Positions 41,141 to 50,330 are shown, numbered from the stretch's first letter. The stretch: 55,124 nt of DNA from an uncultured Oscillospiraceae bacterium (GCA_910587395.1 CAJULJ010000016.1:1-55124), one strand, 5' to 3'. Made by a program: numbers and translations. The notes: generated by a model not told the origin, from the sequence alone.

Positions 41141-44100
41141 GCGGCCAATTTGCAAGTCATTCTCCCTGCTGCTGGCGGGATGGCTGCTGGTTTTCCCGAT
41201 GCTGCCCACAGCCTGGGCCTTGTCCGCCGAATCGGACACCATAACAATTTCCAGCAGCGCAGAGTTTCTGGCCTTTGCCAAAAACTGTGCCCTGGATACC
41301 TGGTCTCAGGGAAAGACGGTTGTTCTCACCGCTGACCTGGACCTGGCGGACACGGAGTTTACCCCCATTCCCACCTTCGGCGGCGCCTTTTTGGGCCAGG
41401 GACACACCATCTCCGGCCTGCGGGTCACCGCCGCAGGGTCAACTCAGGGCCTGTTCCGCTATATCCAGCCCTCCGGCGTGGTTCAGGACCTTGCCGTAGA
41501 GGGAACCGTGGCCCCAGGCGGCACCCGCTCCGCCGTGGGCGGCGTGGCGGGGGATAACTCCGGCGTCCTGCAAAACTGTTCGTTCTACGGCACGGTCCAG
41601 GGGGACAGCATGGTGGGCGGCATCGCCGGACGCAACAGCGCCTCCGGCCAGATCATCAGCTGTTCGGCATCCGGCTCCGTCAGCGGGGAAAAGGCCACCG
41701 GCGGCATCGCCGGGCGCAACCTGGGCCTGCTGCTAAAATGCGGGAACAGCGCCGGAGTGAACCTGACCCAGACCGAAGCCTCAGTGGACCTGCTGGGCAT
41801 AGACGCCGGGGCCGCGCTGGAGGAACGGGTCGCCGCGGACGATGAAACCTACCACCTGCTCAGCGGCTGCTTTGACACCGGCGGCGTGGTGGGCTGGTCC
41901 AGCGGCGTGGTGCAAAGCTGCGTCAACAGCGGCGCGGTGGGCTATCCCCATGTGGGCTACAACACCGGCGGCATCGCCGGACGGCAGAGCGGCTATCTGG
42001 CGGGCTGCGTCAACAGCGGAACCATCAACGGCCGCAAGGACGTGGGCGGCGTCGTGGGCCAGGGGGAACCATTTCTGGTCATTGACCCCAGGGGGGATTC
42101 CCTGGAACGCCTGCGGGGTGAGCTGGACGCCCTGGACCGCCTCATCGACCGGGCCATCAACAACGCCCAGCGCACGGGGGACAACGTGTCCGCTCTGCTG
42201 GAGTCCATGGGCGGCTTCACAGACGATGCGCGAAGCAGCTCTCAGCTGATGCTGGCTCACATGACCGACTTCACGGATGACAATATCGGCTCCGTCAACA
42301 CAATGATGGCCGACCTCACCAACGCTTTGGACAAAATAAACCCCGCCCTGGACGACCTGTCCACTGTGGGCGGGAAGCTGGAGGACCTGTCCGTCCAGCT
42401 GAAATCGGCCATGAACTCCCTGGGCAGCGCCGCCAGTGCCGGAGATGAGGCGTTGGCGGAGCTGCGGGCCGCGGCGAACCGCCTCCAGGCGGCGGGCAAG
42501 GAGCTGAGCAATGCCGCCGGCGCCCTGGGGGACGCCCTGGAGGAGCTGGCCAAGGCCCTGCCTGAGCTGGAAAAGGGCGGGGAGGACGGCACCCTGGAAG
42601 AGGTGGAAAGCGATGCCGCGCAGCTTGTCTCCGCCGTCGGAGAGGCCACCGCCGCCGTCAACCAGCTCTCCGCGGTATTCGACTTCCCGGACGGCCTGCC
42701 CGATATACCCGGGCTGCCCGACGCGTCCGAATTGCCCGAGTTCAATTGGGACGCGGTGGATTTTGAGAAGGTGCGCGATGACCTCCAGGCCGTCGGCGAC
42801 GCGCTGGGGCCCGCCGGAGACGAGCTGACCGCAGCCCTTGACCGGCTGAGTCAGGCCCTGAACGATACGCAGGGCATCTCTGCCGGATTGAAGGCCGCGC
42901 TGGAACACTTGGAGGGAACGTCGGATTCCGCCGCCGCCATCGGGAGACTGGCGGGCCGGGCATTTGATACCATCAGCGGCGCGGTGAAGGAGCTGACAGC
43001 CAGCGGGCCAATATCCTTCATTCCTCTGGGGGAGCAGTTCCGTCAAGCCAGCGACGGCCTCTTTGACGCCCTGGGAGGTTTGTCCGGCGAGATGGACGCG
43101 CTGAACCGGACCGCGCAGAACGGAAGCGACACCCTGAGCGCCGACCTGCGGGCCATCAACAACCAGTTCCATACGGTGTGCGCCGTGCTGCTGGACGCCG
43201 CGTCTGATTTGACCAACACCCCGGTGGACGGGCTGGACTCTTTGTTCCAGGACACCTCGGAGGAGGACATCGCCGCCACACGGGACGGCAAGGTGGCCGA
43301 CTGCCGCAACACCGGGACGGTAGAGGGTGACCGGAACGTGGGCGGCGTCATCGGCGCCATGGCCATTGAGTTTGACCTGGACCCGGAGGACGATGCCACC
43401 GGTGTGTTTTCCTTTGGGGTTACCTATGAGACGAAAGCCGTGCTTCAGGGCTGCGTCAATTACGGCGGCGTCACCGCCAAAAAGGACTGTGTGGGCGGCC
43501 TGGCGGGTCGGATGGACCTGGGCACCGCCCTGGAGTGCCAGAATTACGGTCCGGTGGAGAGCACCGGCGGAGACTATGTGGGCGGTATCGCGGGCTTCTC
43601 GGACGCCTCGGTGCGCGGCTGCTGGGCCAAGAGTGTTCTGTCCGGCGGGAATTACGTGGGCGGCGTCGCTGGATGGGCCAGCCGCCTGCGGGACTGCCGC
43701 GCCATTGCCACCATCTCCCAGGGGACAGAGTGCCTGGGAGCCATCGCCGGGGCTGTGGATCCGGACGGCGTGTTGTCCGGCTGCTGTTTTGTGGACTGCG
43801 GCATGGCCGGTGTGGACGGCGTAAGCTATGCCGGACAGGCCGCACCGGTTTCCTTTGAGGTCATGTCACAGCTGGAAGGAGTTCCCGCCGAATTCACTTC
43901 CTTTGCCCTCACTTTGCTGGCGGATGGAAAGACGGTGGCCCAGATTCCTTTCCTCTATGGAGACGATCTGTCCCGCATTGAGCTGCCTTCGGTTCCTGAA
44001 CGAGAGGGCAGCTATGGTGTGTGGCCGGAGTTCGATACATCCGGTACCAGCTCAGATATTACGCTGGAGGCGGAATATGCGTCCTGGGTCACCCTGGTGG

Positions 44101-44588
44101 CCAGTATGGAGCAGTCCGGCAAGCTGCCCCTGGCACTGGCGGAGGGGCAGTTCACCCAGGAGGCGGTCCTCCATGTCTCCGACAGCGCTCTGACTCCGCC
44201 TAAGAAGGACGCGGAAGGCGCCGTCACATGGGACATTTCCCTCGCTGGGAGCACGCTTGGCCCAGGAGACACACTCCCCCTGCGGCTGCTCAGCCCCGGT
44301 GAAGATGCCGAAGTGTGGCAGTATCAAAACGGCCAGTGGGTGGCGCTGGACACGACCCGAAGCGGGCAGTATCTGCTTATCACCATGGAGGGCACTCAGG
44401 GGGCCTTCTTTCTTCAACCCAAAGGGAACGATTCATGGACCACCGTTCTGCTGACGGTAGGCGGAGCGGCGGGATTGGGCGCCCTCATGGTGATCGCGCG
44501 CAAGGTCTGGCGGAAAAGAAAACATCCAAGCTTTGCAAGGGCTGCCCCCACAGAGGTACAACATAAACCGAGGGCAACAGACTGGTAA
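41133..44588 (+). CDS. Surface protein: split GLUG beta-structure with long helical insert
   Basis: 1151 aa. Signal peptide (about 1-32); first GLUG-repeat block (about 40-310, with repeats such as VGGIAGRNSASGQIISC, TGGVVGWSSGVVQSCVNSG); a helical, coiled-coil-like region (about 320-705) rich in Leu/Ala/Asp heptads (LNNTMMADL-type repeats, ALDRLSQALND); second GLUG block (about 715-890); a beta-rich domain; one TM helix (about 1103-1122) and a basic tail. GLUG (PF07581) repeats form beta-solenoids in bacterial surface proteins. The gene overlaps the MMPL exporter, so the two are translationally linked. A solenoid split by a helical hairpin recalls the layout of RND adaptor proteins. The GLUG and anchor calls are solid; the functional pairing is inferred. 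Confidence 0.8.
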   Translation: MNKRPICKSFSLLLAGWLLVFPMLPTAWALSAESDTITISSSAEFLAFAKNCALDTWSQGKTVVLTADLDLADTEFTPIPTFGGAFLGQGHTISGLRVTAAGSTQGLFRYIQPSGVVQDLAVEGTVAPGGTRSAVGGVAGDNSGVLQNCSFYGTVQGDSMVGGIAGRNSASGQIISCSASGSVSGEKATGGIAGRNLGLLLKCGNSAGVNLTQTEASVDLLGIDAGAALEERVAADDETYHLLSGCFDTGGVVGWSSGVVQSCVNSGAVGYPHVGYNTGGIAGRQSGYLAGCVNSGTINGRKDVGGVVGQGEPFLVIDPRGDSLERLRGELDALDRLIDRAINNAQRTGDNVSALLESMGGFTDDARSSSQLMLAHMTDFTDDNIGSVNTMMADLTNALDKINPALDDLSTVGGKLEDLSVQLKSAMNSLGSAASAGDEALAELRAAANRLQAAGKELSNAAGALGDALEELAKALPELEKGGEDGTLEEVESDAAQLVSAVGEATAAVNQLSAVFDFPDGLPDIPGLPDASELPEFNWDAVDFEKVRDDLQAVGDALGPAGDELTAALDRLSQALNDTQGISAGLKAALEHLEGTSDSAAAIGRLAGRAFDTISGAVKELTASGPISFIPLGEQFRQASDGLFDALGGLSGEMDALNRTAQNGSDTLSADLRAINNQFHTVCAVLLDAASDLTNTPVDGLDSLFQDTSEEDIAATRDGKVADCRNTGTVEGDRNVGGVIGAMAIEFDLDPEDDATGVFSFGVTYETKAVLQGCVNYGGVTAKKDCVGGLAGRMDLGTALECQNYGPVESTGGDYVGGIAGFSDASVRGCWAKSVLSGGNYVGGVAGWASRLRDCRAIATISQGTECLGAIAGAVDPDGVLSGCCFVDCGMAGVDGVSYAGQAAPVSFEVMSQLEGVPAEFTSFALTLLADGKTVAQIPFLYGDDLSRIELPSVPEREGSYGVWPEFDTSGTSSDITLEAEYASWVTLVASMEQSGKLPLALAEGQFTQEAVLHVSDSALTPPKKDAEGAVTWDISLAGSTLGPGDTLPLRLLSPGEDAEVWQYQNGQWVALDTTRSGQYLLITMEGTQGAFFLQPKGNDSWTTVLLTVGGAAGLGALMVIARKVWRKRKHPSFARAAPTEVQHKPRATDW

Positions 44589-44599
44589 TGGAGCAAGAT

Positions 44600-44636
44600 A
44601 AAGATGGCAGGAAAAGCTCCTGCCATCTTTAATCTT
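44600..44636 (+). terminator. Terminator of the MMPL/GLUG operon
   Basis: A perfect 13-bp stem AAAGATGGCAGGA/TCCTGCCATCTTT with a 5-nt loop, then AATCTTTT. Confidence 0.85.
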
Positions 44637-44710
44637 TTGCAACTCATCAAAACAGTAATACGAAATGATTGGAGAAAATTCATTCATCCATATTCTGTCT
44701 TATTTCGAGG

Positions 44711-45110
44711 CTAACAGATCAGCCCAAGCCGCTCCAGTTGCCGGGCGTGTTCTATCCCGGCGGAAATGAGATAAATACGAGTCGTTTCGATACTGGAATA
44801 CCCCAAAACGTCTGCAAGCTTCGCCACATCCTTGTAAATATGGTAAAATGTCCTGGCAAACAGGTGCCGCAGATTATGTGGAAATACTTTGGACGATGCT
44901 ATCCCCGCTTGTTTGCTCAGCGCTTTCATCTCCGCCCAAATCTGGCGGCGGGACAGCCCCTTTCCGCTTCTGGTGAGAAATACCTTCCGGAGATGATTTT
45001 TGGCTTTTTAGCGTGTTTTTGCAGCTTCCGGCACAGCTTATTCGGGATCAGAATGGTACGGATATCCCGCAGGTACTTCTCAATCGTCCCAGGCTCATTC
45101 TGTTTGCTTC
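44711..45110 (-). pseudogene. Tyrosine recombinase/integrase, decayed
   Basis: The C-terminal catalytic end is readable: FPHNLRHLFARTFY (HxxR), DVAKLADVLGYSSIETTRIYL (active-site Tyr), closing LERLGLIC. Upstream, the matching frame continues after a 1-base frameshift near 44985 (VFLTRSGKGLSRRQIWAEM). Farther up, an N-terminal TIEKYLRD is joined directly to RTILIPNKLCRKL, which normally lies about 150 residues later. So the gene has lost its middle and is frameshifted. It marks a dead mobile element. The local base composition is more AT-rich than its surroundings. Confidence 0.8.
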
Positions 45111-45262
45111 AGTTATGTTCACTATTTTTTGGAAGCTCAGTATCTGGAGGCGCTTTGAAAACGGAAATTTAAATTGTTGCAATCCAGAACAATTTATGAT
45201 TTAATAAAGGCGTGATATATTTTACGAATACAATGCACAGAAAAGTTTTTGGAGGCTCAAAC

Positions 45263-45826
45263 GTGAAGAAACAGGATACGACGCAAACAGATCGCCCGGG
45301 GCGAAACAGTGATCTCGGCGCCATTTTGGACCAGCTGGACTATCGCGGGAATCTAAAGGTTCGTTTCGCCGCCATGCAGTACAATAGTATCGGCGCTTTG
45401 CGAGACTATGGGGACGGCGAATACATCAAAATGCTGGATGCCCATATTTTGAAAGATATTGATGAAACCCCCGGTATTTTGAGCGTTGAACTGGCGCAAA
45501 ACTGGTGCCGCACCCGCAGCGCCATCTGTGTCATTATCCAGCGGCTTCAAGACGGCGGCTATATTTCCAAGCGGTCCATCGACGGGAACAAGAAGGAACG
45601 TGCGCTTTTTTCCACAGAAAAAGGACACCGGCTTTGCGATTTGCACCGGCGCTATGACGCCATGCAGACCAGCGCCCTCATTAACGATATGCTGAGGTTT
45701 TTCACCGCAGACGAGATCGATGCCTATTTCAAGATTCTGGACTATCAAATACGGGCTATGCAGCGGGGGTATGGACAGGGCAGCGACGGTGCACCCTTCT
45801 TCTCTTACAGCGCGGACAAGCCCTGA
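45263..45826 (+). CDS. MarR family transcriptional regulator
   Basis: 187 aa. The winged helix lies at about 70-135: ILSVELAQNWCRTRSAICVIIQRLQDGGYISKRSIDGNKKERALFSTEKG (quoted in part), with the GYI-S-K-R wing and the long C-terminal dimer helix. The N-terminus is extended by about 40 polar residues. Start GTG 45263, TGGAGG 7 nt upstream. It stands alone between a dead integrase and the C-S lyase module; the targets could be the module or the MMPL operon. Confidence 0.8.
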   Translation: MKKQDTTQTDRPGRNSDLGAILDQLDYRGNLKVRFAAMQYNSIGALRDYGDGEYIKMLDAHILKDIDETPGILSVELAQNWCRTRSAICVIIQRLQDGGYISKRSIDGNKKERALFSTEKGHRLCDLHRRYDAMQTSALINDMLRFFTADEIDAYFKILDYQIRAMQRGYGQGSDGAPFFSYSADKP

Positions 45827-45866
45827 ACCGAGGGGGCCTGACGAAGCGAGAAGGCATGTTTCCATA

Positions 45867-45904
45867 AAAAGCAGCCGGAGAGCACTTGCTCTCCGGCTGC
45901 TTTT
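45867..45904. terminator. Bidirectional terminator after the MarR gene
   Basis: A perfect 13-bp stem GCAGCCGGAGAGC/GCTCTCCGGCTGC flanked by A5 and T4. It can serve the convergent MarR and DUF169 genes. Confidence 0.88.
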
Positions 45905-45914
45905 CAGTTTTAGA

Positions 45915-46685
45915 TCAATGCAGGTCCACATGGCTGCCCACGGAGGCGGCCATCTCCTGCCAATGCTGCATGCGCTGCTGGAGGTCGGCCTTGCTTTGCT
46001 CATCCTCGCGGAAAGCAATCAAGGTCCAGTCCATCTCCTCCAGCGCTGCGAAAAATTCCGGCAGCTTTTGGAACGGTACTGAGATCATCCGCAGCCCGGC
46101 GGGATATGCTTTTCGCCTGCGCAGACCGTGGTAAAAGCCGGTGGTGATATGATTGACCTTTCCTGTGATGACCGGGTATGCATACATCCAGGCACAGCTG
46201 ATCACAGGGGAGGATTTAGACTCCCACAAGTCCCCGGAAATATAGCTGGTGGCCCGCATGATGATGTCGGCCTGGGGCAGATCGGCCACAAAGAAGAGCA
46301 GATCCGGGTCGAAATCGCAATCCTGCACCGGACAGAACTCCACATAGCGGATGGTATTCGGCTCCAAAATGGGGAGCTTTTGATAGAGCTGCTGACAGCC
46401 CACGGGGGACTTGTAACAGCCAAAGTCGTAGCCCGCTTGACCACTGGCCGTCACAGGGGGCTTGTCGATCATGCCCAGGGCCATCTTGCCATAACAGGCA
46501 TCGTCATTTACATCAATGTAGAAATGCCTGCCTGTATCCTGGGCATACTTCACATATTGGCAATAGGCCAACTTTTCCCCTTCATAATGGGGTACATTGG
46601 GGGCTTCAAAACGAAATTTGATGGCAACGCAAGAATAGGGGAGGTTCAGCTCGCGCAGCAATTCTTTGTGTTTGTCTTGCAGCAT
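45915..46685 (-). CDS. DUF169 family protein
   Basis: 256 aa, full length for DUF169 (PF02596). CVAIKFRFEAPNVPHYEGEKLAYCQYVKYAQ, DVNDDACYGKMALGM, ADIIMRATSYISGDLW and SCAWMYAYPVITGKVN are typical. The family has conserved cysteines; its function is unknown, and it is often found near sulfur, redox or metal genes. AGGAG is 9 nt before the ATG. It follows the C-S lyase on the same strand by 49 nt. Confidence 0.85.
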   Translation of the reverse strand: MLQDKHKELLRELNLPYSCVAIKFRFEAPNVPHYEGEKLAYCQYVKYAQDTGRHFYIDVNDDACYGKMALGMIDKPPVTASGQAGYDFGCYKSPVGCQQLYQKLPILEPNTIRYVEFCPVQDCDFDPDLLFFVADLPQADIIMRATSYISGDLWESKSSPVISCAWMYAYPVITGKVNHITTGFYHGLRRRKAYPAGLRMISVPFQKLPEFFAALEEMDWTLIAFREDEQSKADLQQRMQHWQEMAASVGSHVDLH

Positions 46686-46734
46686 AAGAATTTTCTCCTG
46701 TCGGTTTTGAACTTTGACCGGGAAGATGGGATCA

Positions 46735-47922
46735 TCACGGACAAAACCGCTTTAAGACCATCAGCCGGTCCAGCGCGCTTTTGATATAAGCGGAGGGACA
46801 GGCCAGGTTCCATCGCTCAAACCCGGCGCCGGCGGCGCCGAAAATGCCGCCATCGTCAAAAAACAAATGGGCCTCCTGCCTTAAAATGCGGTCCAGTTCT
46901 TTGCTTTCAATCCCCAGCGGGCCAAAATCTATCCAGAGCAGATAGGTCCCCTCCAGCGGGGTCACGCGAACAGCGGGGAATTCCACAGCCAGGAAGTCTG
47001 CCACCAGCTTGCAATTGGTATGGATCAGTTCTAAAACCTGCTCCAGCCACTGGTCCCCATAGGTATAGGCCAGGCGGCAGCCCTCCAGGCCCAGGATATT
47101 GCATTTGGGATTGCCGTCGTGAAGCTCCATCTCACGCCGGAACCGTTCCCGCAGAGACTCGTTTGGGATGATGATGTTGGAGGTCTGAAGTCCGGCCAGA
47201 TTAAAGGTTTTGCTGGGGGCGGTGCAGATGATGGACTGCCGGGCGATGTCATCTCCGAGGGCAGCCAGTACGGTGTGCCGGTATCCGGGCATAATGAGGT
47301 CGCTGTGGATTTCATCGCTGCAGATCAAAACGCCGTTGTCCAGGCAGATTTGAGCCATGCGCATGAGCTCCTCCCGACTCCAGACCCGGCTGACAGGATT
47401 GTGAGGACTGCACAGGATGAACAGCGTAGTCTTTGGATCTTTGGCCTTGGCCTCGAAATCCGCCCAATCCACATGATAAACACCTGCCTCATCTCGGGTC
47501 AGAGGGGACTCCGCCAGCCCGCGGCCGTTGCGCTGGGCCGCCATGTACATGGGGTAGTACACCGGGGTGAGCAGCAGGATATTGTCGCCAGGCCGGGTGA
47601 ACGCGTGCACCGCGGTAAAAAAGGCGTGGATAACGCCGGGGGTGTCTATGATCCACTCGGGCCGGATGGCCCAGCTGTGGCGCCGCTCCATCCATCCGCA
47701 TACTGCGGCCTTGTATTGTTCGGTGGGATTCGCGTAGCCTAGAATGCTGCTGTCCAGAAATTCCTTCAGCCCCGCTATCACTTCGGGCATGTTTTTCAAT
47801 TCCATGTCAGCCACAGAAAAAGGGATCACGTCCTCAGCGCAATTATACTGTTCCAATTCCCGCCACTTCATGCTGCCGGTGCCGCGGCGATAAACGGCAG
47901 TTTCAAAATCATATTTTTTCAT
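46735..47922 (-). CDS. patB: MalY/PatB-type cysteine-S-conjugate beta-lyase
   Basis: 395 aa PLP enzyme of aminotransferase fold type I, MalY/PatB subgroup. Its N-terminus is DFETAVYRRGTGSMKWREL (family signature near DRxGTxSxKWD), followed by PFSVADMELKNMPEV, CSPHNPVSRVW and the PLP lysine in TAPSKTFNLAGLQTS. These enzymes cleave the C-S bond of cystathionine or cysteine S-conjugates, giving a thiol, pyruvate and ammonia. Promoter and 21-bp dyad lie at 47972-48032. It is divergent from a peroxiredoxin-like/permease/peptidase operon. Confidence 0.88.
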   Translation of the reverse strand: MKKYDFETAVYRRGTGSMKWRELEQYNCAEDVIPFSVADMELKNMPEVIAGLKEFLDSSILGYANPTEQYKAAVCGWMERRHSWAIRPEWIIDTPGVIHAFFTAVHAFTRPGDNILLLTPVYYPMYMAAQRNGRGLAESPLTRDEAGVYHVDWADFEAKAKDPKTTLFILCSPHNPVSRVWSREELMRMAQICLDNGVLICSDEIHSDLIMPGYRHTVLAALGDDIARQSIICTAPSKTFNLAGLQTSNIIIPNESLRERFRREMELHDGNPKCNILGLEGCRLAYTYGDQWLEQVLELIHTNCKLVADFLAVEFPAVRVTPLEGTYLLWIDFGPLGIESKELDRILRQEAHLFFDDGGIFGAAGAGFERWNLACPSAYIKSALDRLMVLKRFCP

Positions 47923-47971
47923 ATCACATCTTCCGTTTCGCTTAAGGAGTTTGAAAAAACCCCTCGCGCAG

Positions 47972-48032
47972 ATTATTAAATAGATTAACAATTTTCTTTT
48001 AAAAGCATAATACAGCCAATGAAAAAAGTCAA
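47972..48032 (-). promoter_or_regulatory. C-S lyase promoter with 21-bp dyad
   Basis: On the minus strand TTGACT (48027-48032), 17-bp spacer, TATGCT (48004-48009). Downstream lies the dyad ATTGTTAA-N5-TTAATAAT (47972-47992). Confidence 0.7.
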
Positions 48033-48105
48033 TACCTTTTTCAAAATCAGGGAAAGTAAGTCAACCTTTTTGTCTAACAGCACAAGAAATCAGAAAAATG
48101 TGTCT

Positions 48106-48121
48106 ATATTGCCCATATTTC
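48106..48121 (-). repeat. 16-bp motif shared with the MMPL promoter
   Basis: ATATTGCCCATATTTC here is the exact reverse complement of 38542-38557. Each copy has GCACT a few bases on its outer side (one base of difference in spacing). A shared regulator site is possible; an exact 16-mer match in a window of this size can also occur by chance. Confidence 0.4.
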
Positions 48122-48165
48122 AAGTGCCATCTATAAAGCCGTTTTATCAAATGCACAAAAAGGGG

Positions 48166-48218
48166 TTGACAAGCGCAGCCGAGCATGGTATAAAATAATT
48201 GTTAAATAGGTTAGCAAT
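48166..48218 (+). promoter_or_regulatory. Peroxiredoxin-like operon promoter with 21-bp dyad
   Basis: TTGACA (48166-48171), 17-bp spacer, TATAAA (48189-48194), then the dyad ATTGTTAA-N5-TTAGCAAT (48198-48218). It matches the dyad at the divergent C-S lyase promoter in both arms and spacing. Confidence 0.75.
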
Positions 48219-48281
48219 TTTGGATGTGCCGCTTAAACCAATCAAGAGGACCGTCAAGCCGAGAAAGGGGAGATAACCTGT

Positions 48282-48830
48282 TTGAATAAGCTTTTTGCCG
48301 GATCCGGCATCATTGACGCCACTGTACAAACACTGCAAAATCAGAAAATATCATTAAGAGATTTAACAAAAAACAGAAGGACCGCACTGTTTTTCCTGCG
48401 TGACGGCGCCTGCGTCCTGACCCAGGCGTACATACGGGACCTGGCCCGGTCAGAAGAATTTTTTCGCCGTATCGGGGTGCAGATTGTGACTGCTGTCAAT
48501 GCCAGTGTTGACGGGGCCTCCTCAGTGCTCTCGTCCGCGGCCGTTCCGTTTGAGGTGTTGTGCGACCCGGAAGGGGCGCTTTATACGCTCTATGGCGTGG
48601 AAAGCGCGTCCGGCAGGGACACATTGGGAAACAAACAGACCATGGATCGTATCCGGTCCGCCTATGCCGAAGGCTTTGTCCACGGCACGGATACGGGCGA
48701 CCCTCTGCGGCTCCCTGCCTGGTTCCTCTTCGACCGCGAGGGGCGGGTTCAGGTGTTCCATTATGGCGTATTGGGCGACGATCTGCCTCCGGTGGAGAAC
48801 CTGCTGCAAACCCTGGAGCATCTGGATTGA
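48282..48830 (+). CDS. Peroxiredoxin-like (AhpC/TSA family) protein
   Basis: 182 aa with a thioredoxin fold: ALFFLRDGACVLTQAYIRDL has one cysteine at the active-site loop, but the usual partner and PxxxTxxC motif are not recognisable. C-terminal WFLFDREGRVQVFHYG is the AhpC/TSA/PRXL2 strand. It may reduce peroxides or thiol adducts; the motif is atypical, so this is provisional. TTG start 48282 follows a purine-rich AAAGGGGAG. First gene of the operon with the permease and peptidase. Confidence 0.65.
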   Translation: MNKLFAGSGIIDATVQTLQNQKISLRDLTKNRRTALFFLRDGACVLTQAYIRDLARSEEFFRRIGVQIVTAVNASVDGASSVLSSAAVPFEVLCDPEGALYTLYGVESASGRDTLGNKQTMDRIRSAYAEGFVHGTDTGDPLRLPAWFLFDREGRVQVFHYGVLGDDLPPVENLLQTLEHLD

Positions 48831-48944
48831 CTGAGACCGCCCCGTTTTTACCGTGCATCCTTCATGTTTATTTCCCCTCCCTTTTGGCACGGTCCAATGA
48901 CGGCAGGGGAACGAACTCACCAAGGAGAGAGAAAGGAAAAAATT

Positions 48945-50267
48945 ATGAAAAAACTCAATGGTAAAGACCTATTCTTCATGGCGATGGGCGCCACCATCGG
49001 CGCAGGCATCATCACCAACACGGGGGCCGCGATCGGTATGGCAGGCAGCGGCGTCATCATCGCGTATTTGATGGCGTTCTTTGTCATGTTTATCGCCAAC
49101 CTCCCTACTATGTTTTTTGCCACGGTCCACCCCGTCATGAGTCCCGCCTATGTGATGACCTCCTGGGTCAGCAAGAAGGTGGCCGGCTTTTGGCTTTACT
49201 GCCAGATCTTCGCGGCCTTTGCCCAGGCGTACATGGGCGTGGCCTTCGGCACCTATGTGGCCAGCATCTGGAATATCGACACACGGGTTTCCGCCTGCGT
49301 CATTGTCACCGCCTTTTTCCTGATCAACCTGCTCAATATGAAAGCCTCCGCAAGGGTGCAGAACGTCACGACCGCCTTCCTGCTGCTGGTACTGGTCTCC
49401 TTCATCGTCCTGGGCCTGCCCAAGTGCAGCGTGGGCAGGATGTTCAGCAGCGAGAGCATCCTCTACGGCGGCTGGCGGGGGATCTTTGACGCCTGCGCGT
49501 CCGTCCTGTTCGGCGTGGGCGGCTGCACGGTGCTGATGAATTTCGGTCCCATGATTGAAAATCCCAAGCGCAACATTCCCAAAATGACTGTCATTACCTT
49601 TGTCTGTGCTTTCCTCGCCTTCAGCCTGGTAGCTTTTGTCGGCTCCGGCGTGGCGCCTCTGGAGGAAGTGGCGGGCAAGCCCATGACCTACCAGGCGCAG
49701 ATCATCTATCCCGGCAACGGTTATCTGATCTTTGTCATCGGCGGCGCCCTGCTGGCCATCATCACCACGATCAACTCCAACTATCAGCGCTATTGGAGCT
49801 CCATCATCCGGGGCGTGGACGAGGGCTGGCTGCCTGAGTTCATGGGCAGACGCAACAAGAACGATATCCCCTGGGTCCTGATGGTGCTGTTCTGGCTCAT
49901 GGCGCTGATTCCCAACCTGTTTGGCCTGAATATCGGCCAACTCATTGGCTTTGCCTCCGCCGTGACGCTGATTCCCATGCTCATCCCCATCTGGGGCTTC
50001 CTGAAACTGCCCGAGGGCGACCCCGAGGGCTGGCAGGCATCCAAGCTCTCCCAGGTGTTTAAGACCCAAGGGGTCCGCATCGCATTCTGCGCCTTCTGCA
50101 CCGCCCTGATCGGCATCTTCGTGGTGCTGAACGTGCTGAACTTCTCCAATGTGGTGGCCATCTTCGTGGGCGTCTATTTTGCCGCCGCCCTCATCATCTG
50201 TTTCGGCTTTGGCGACAAGCTGCTTGCGGCAGGAGCCAAACGAACTGCCGTCAAGGACGGGGAATGA
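48945..50267 (+). CDS. APC-family amino acid permease
   Basis: 440 aa, twelve TM helices. FMAMGATIGAGIITNTGAAIG is the APC TM1 glycine-rich substrate motif (GxGxGxG type). Further helices are well formed, and FGPMIENPKRNIPKMTV is the conserved cytoplasmic loop of APC proteins. It imports an amino acid or derivative; the substrate is not readable from sequence. GAAAGGAAA lies upstream of ATG 48945. Gap to the peptidase is 63 nt. Confidence 0.88.
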   Translation: MKKLNGKDLFFMAMGATIGAGIITNTGAAIGMAGSGVIIAYLMAFFVMFIANLPTMFFATVHPVMSPAYVMTSWVSKKVAGFWLYCQIFAAFAQAYMGVAFGTYVASIWNIDTRVSACVIVTAFFLINLLNMKASARVQNVTTAFLLLVLVSFIVLGLPKCSVGRMFSSESILYGGWRGIFDACASVLFGVGGCTVLMNFGPMIENPKRNIPKMTVITFVCAFLAFSLVAFVGSGVAPLEEVAGKPMTYQAQIIYPGNGYLIFVIGGALLAIITTINSNYQRYWSSIIRGVDEGWLPEFMGRRNKNDIPWVLMVLFWLMALIPNLFGLNIGQLIGFASAVTLIPMLIPIWGFLKLPEGDPEGWQASKLSQVFKTQGVRIAFCAFCTALIGIFVVLNVLNFSNVVAIFVGVYFAAALIICFGFGDKLLAAGAKRTAVKDGE

Positions 50268-50330
50268 CCTCCGGTTTTTTCCGCGCAGGTTTTCGCTTCC
50301 ACCTGATATAACAGAAAAGGAGTCCTCATC

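Noticed and set aside
44711..45113. An active prophage or integrative element around the integrase
   Set aside because: The integrase is deleted and frameshifted; no phage structural, relaxase or replication gene is present.
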